From contig CAMWMT010000160.1 of NCBI GenBank assembly GCA_947175375.1, forward strand, positions 1 through 6,544: a stretch of 6,544 bases of DNA, given 5' to 3'. The DNA comes from an uncultured Clostridiaceae bacterium (lineage in GTDB: Bacteria; Bacillota; Clostridia; Lachnospirales; Lachnospiraceae). Under the pieces are notes generated by a model. That model saw only the letters and a program-made list of their open reading frames with translations, searched no databases and was not told the origin of the DNA. Position 1 is the first letter of the stretch. Every line of letters starts with the position of its first letter. The position numbers and the translations under genes are program-made. This document shows, piece by piece, positions 5,848 to 6,544 of the stretch.

Positions 5848-5937
5848 TCAATCAAACATGCTGTTCAAAAAAGACTTCATCTCTTCCAGCATCTCTACAG
5901 CATCCTCATCACCCTTTTCTGCTTTCTCTTTCAGGAG
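5848..5937 (-). pseudogene. Possible C-terminal remnant, 29 codons
   Basis: Between the GNAT gene and the dehydrogenase, the minus strand has a 29-codon frame bounded by TAA and TGA. It reads LLKEKAEKGDEDAVEMLEEM and continues to MKSFLNSMFD. It has no ATG near its start and no ribosome binding site. The composition is that of a charged helix ending in a hydrophobic tail, which looks like the end of a real protein rather than random spacer. It may be the relic of a deleted gene. Chance cannot be excluded for so short a frame. Confidence 0.2.
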
Positions 5938-5949
5938 TTATCTTTAAAG

Positions 5950-6465
5950 TCAGCATGAAAGAAAGTCCTTTCTTTTGATCACCAGATTATATCTGCCCCA
6001 GGACACCTCATGATAAGAAAGCGCATATTCCGTAAAAGACCGCTCTGTAAAACCGATTTTCTCATAGCAGCGCCTTGCTGCCTGGTTCTCCGCGAACACA
6101 TTGAGTTGAACCAAATCTGCTCCTGTTATGTAAAATGCATACTGAAGCGCCAGCTCCAGCATCTTTCTGCCATAGCCCCTGCCCCGCTTCTCAGGGTCGA
6201 CGACAATAAATTTTAAAAAGCCTTCATTATTTTCTGTATTGATGGAATAGCAAAAAAAGCCGACCACGGTCCCGTCATTCTCTGTTGCCACGTAGGCGCT
6301 GTCCGTCCAGTCCCTGGCATTTTTCTCCAGCAGATCATGCAGGCTCTGTCTGGTCATGGGGTACGAAATGAGACCCGCGCACCACAGGGCGTGGATCTTC
6401 TCCGTGTCGATCCATTTTTCTACATATTCATAATCCCGGAATTCCATATAGGGTCTGATTCTCAT
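5950..6465 (-). CDS. GNAT family N-acetyltransferase
   Basis: A 171-residue acetyltransferase. Motif A is clear: the strand FLKFIVVDPEKRGRGYGRKM (about 83-102) contains the Arg-Gly-x-Gly-x-Gly acetyl-CoA pyrophosphate loop, and motif B follows with NQAARRCYEKIGFTE (about 127-141). The N-terminal half (DYEYVEKWI... SAYVATENDGTVVGFFCYS) matches the usual acceptor-binding part and first strands. The substrate cannot be read from the sequence; small-molecule amines or a protein N-terminus are possible. The length is standard for the family. The ATG at 6465 has AAGGAG nine bases upstream. A TATAGT -10-like box at 6495-6490 has no good -35, but lies beside an imperfect palindrome (GCAAATTT/AAAATTGC, 6501-6518). 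No terminator is seen after the stop. Confidence 0.9.
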   Translation of the reverse strand: MRIRPYMEFRDYEYVEKWIDTEKIHALWCAGLISYPMTRQSLHDLLEKNARDWTDSAYVATENDGTVVGFFCYSINTENNEGFLKFIVVDPEKRGRGYGRKMLELALQYAFYITGADLVQLNVFAENQAARRCYEKIGFTERSFTEYALSYHEVSWGRYNLVIKRKDFLSC

Positions 6466-6544
6466 AGGTGGCTACTCCTTATCTTTTGTACTATAAATGA
6501 GCAAATTTAGAAAATTGCACAATGGCTCATGCCACTAAGGCTAA

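Noticed and set aside
1..6544. CRISPR arrays, tRNA or rRNA genes
   Set aside because: No regularly spaced direct repeats, no cloverleaf-like sequences ending in CCA and no rRNA-like conserved stretches were seen on either strand.

Overview
The window carries a one-sided, low-to-moderate GC gene set with strong AGGAG-type ribosome binding sites and Firmicutes-like promoters. Every gene I can support lies on the minus strand, so the biological reading order runs from position 6544 down to 1. Protein style (an Rpn nuclease of the type common in gut Clostridia, a Clostridia-type JetA, a NifX-like protein with a His/Cys tail) suggests a member of the Lachnospiraceae or a close relative. That assignment is an inference from protein character, not a database match.

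Right half (6465 to 4419) is housekeeping or accessory metabolism: a GNAT acetyltransferase, a ketopantoate-reductase-family (ApbA/PanE) dehydrogenase, and a small dinitrogenase iron-molybdenum-cofactor-family protein with a metal-binding tail. Each seems to have its own leader and there is no sign that they form one pathway. A 111-nt imperfect hairpin with perfect 20-bp arms (4249-4359) then separates this block from an uncharacterised protein (3638-4237) that has the Gln-Cys-His-Asn layout of a papain-like, C39-like cysteine peptidase.

Left half (3611 to 1) looks like a defence operon. A good sigma-70-type promoter (TTGAAA, 17-nt spacer, TATACT) is overlaid by a palindrome that could be an operator. 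It drives a recombination-promoting nuclease (Rpn) gene. After 45 nt comes jetD, the topoisomerase-VI-like nuclease of the Wadjet plasmid-defence system. After a further 166 nt of structured intergenic DNA comes jetA, the kleisin-like subunit, which runs off the left edge still open at residue 464. jetB and jetC would be expected beyond position 1. The jetA frame has no stop inside the window and is masked by a long antisense shadow frame, so it is easy to miss.

The most notable observation is inside the Rpn gene. A consensus Shine-Dalgarno (AAGGAGG) lies 8 nt before an in-frame ATG (codon 260), predicting separate translation of a 62-residue C-terminal protein. This is the architecture of the RpnL/RpnS gene-within-gene toxin-antitoxin system, here placed at the head of a Wadjet operon. 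The second notable feature is the jetD-jetA spacer, which has a strong hairpin and an almost uninterrupted reading frame broken by one TAG; it may be a dispersed repeat or a structured RNA.
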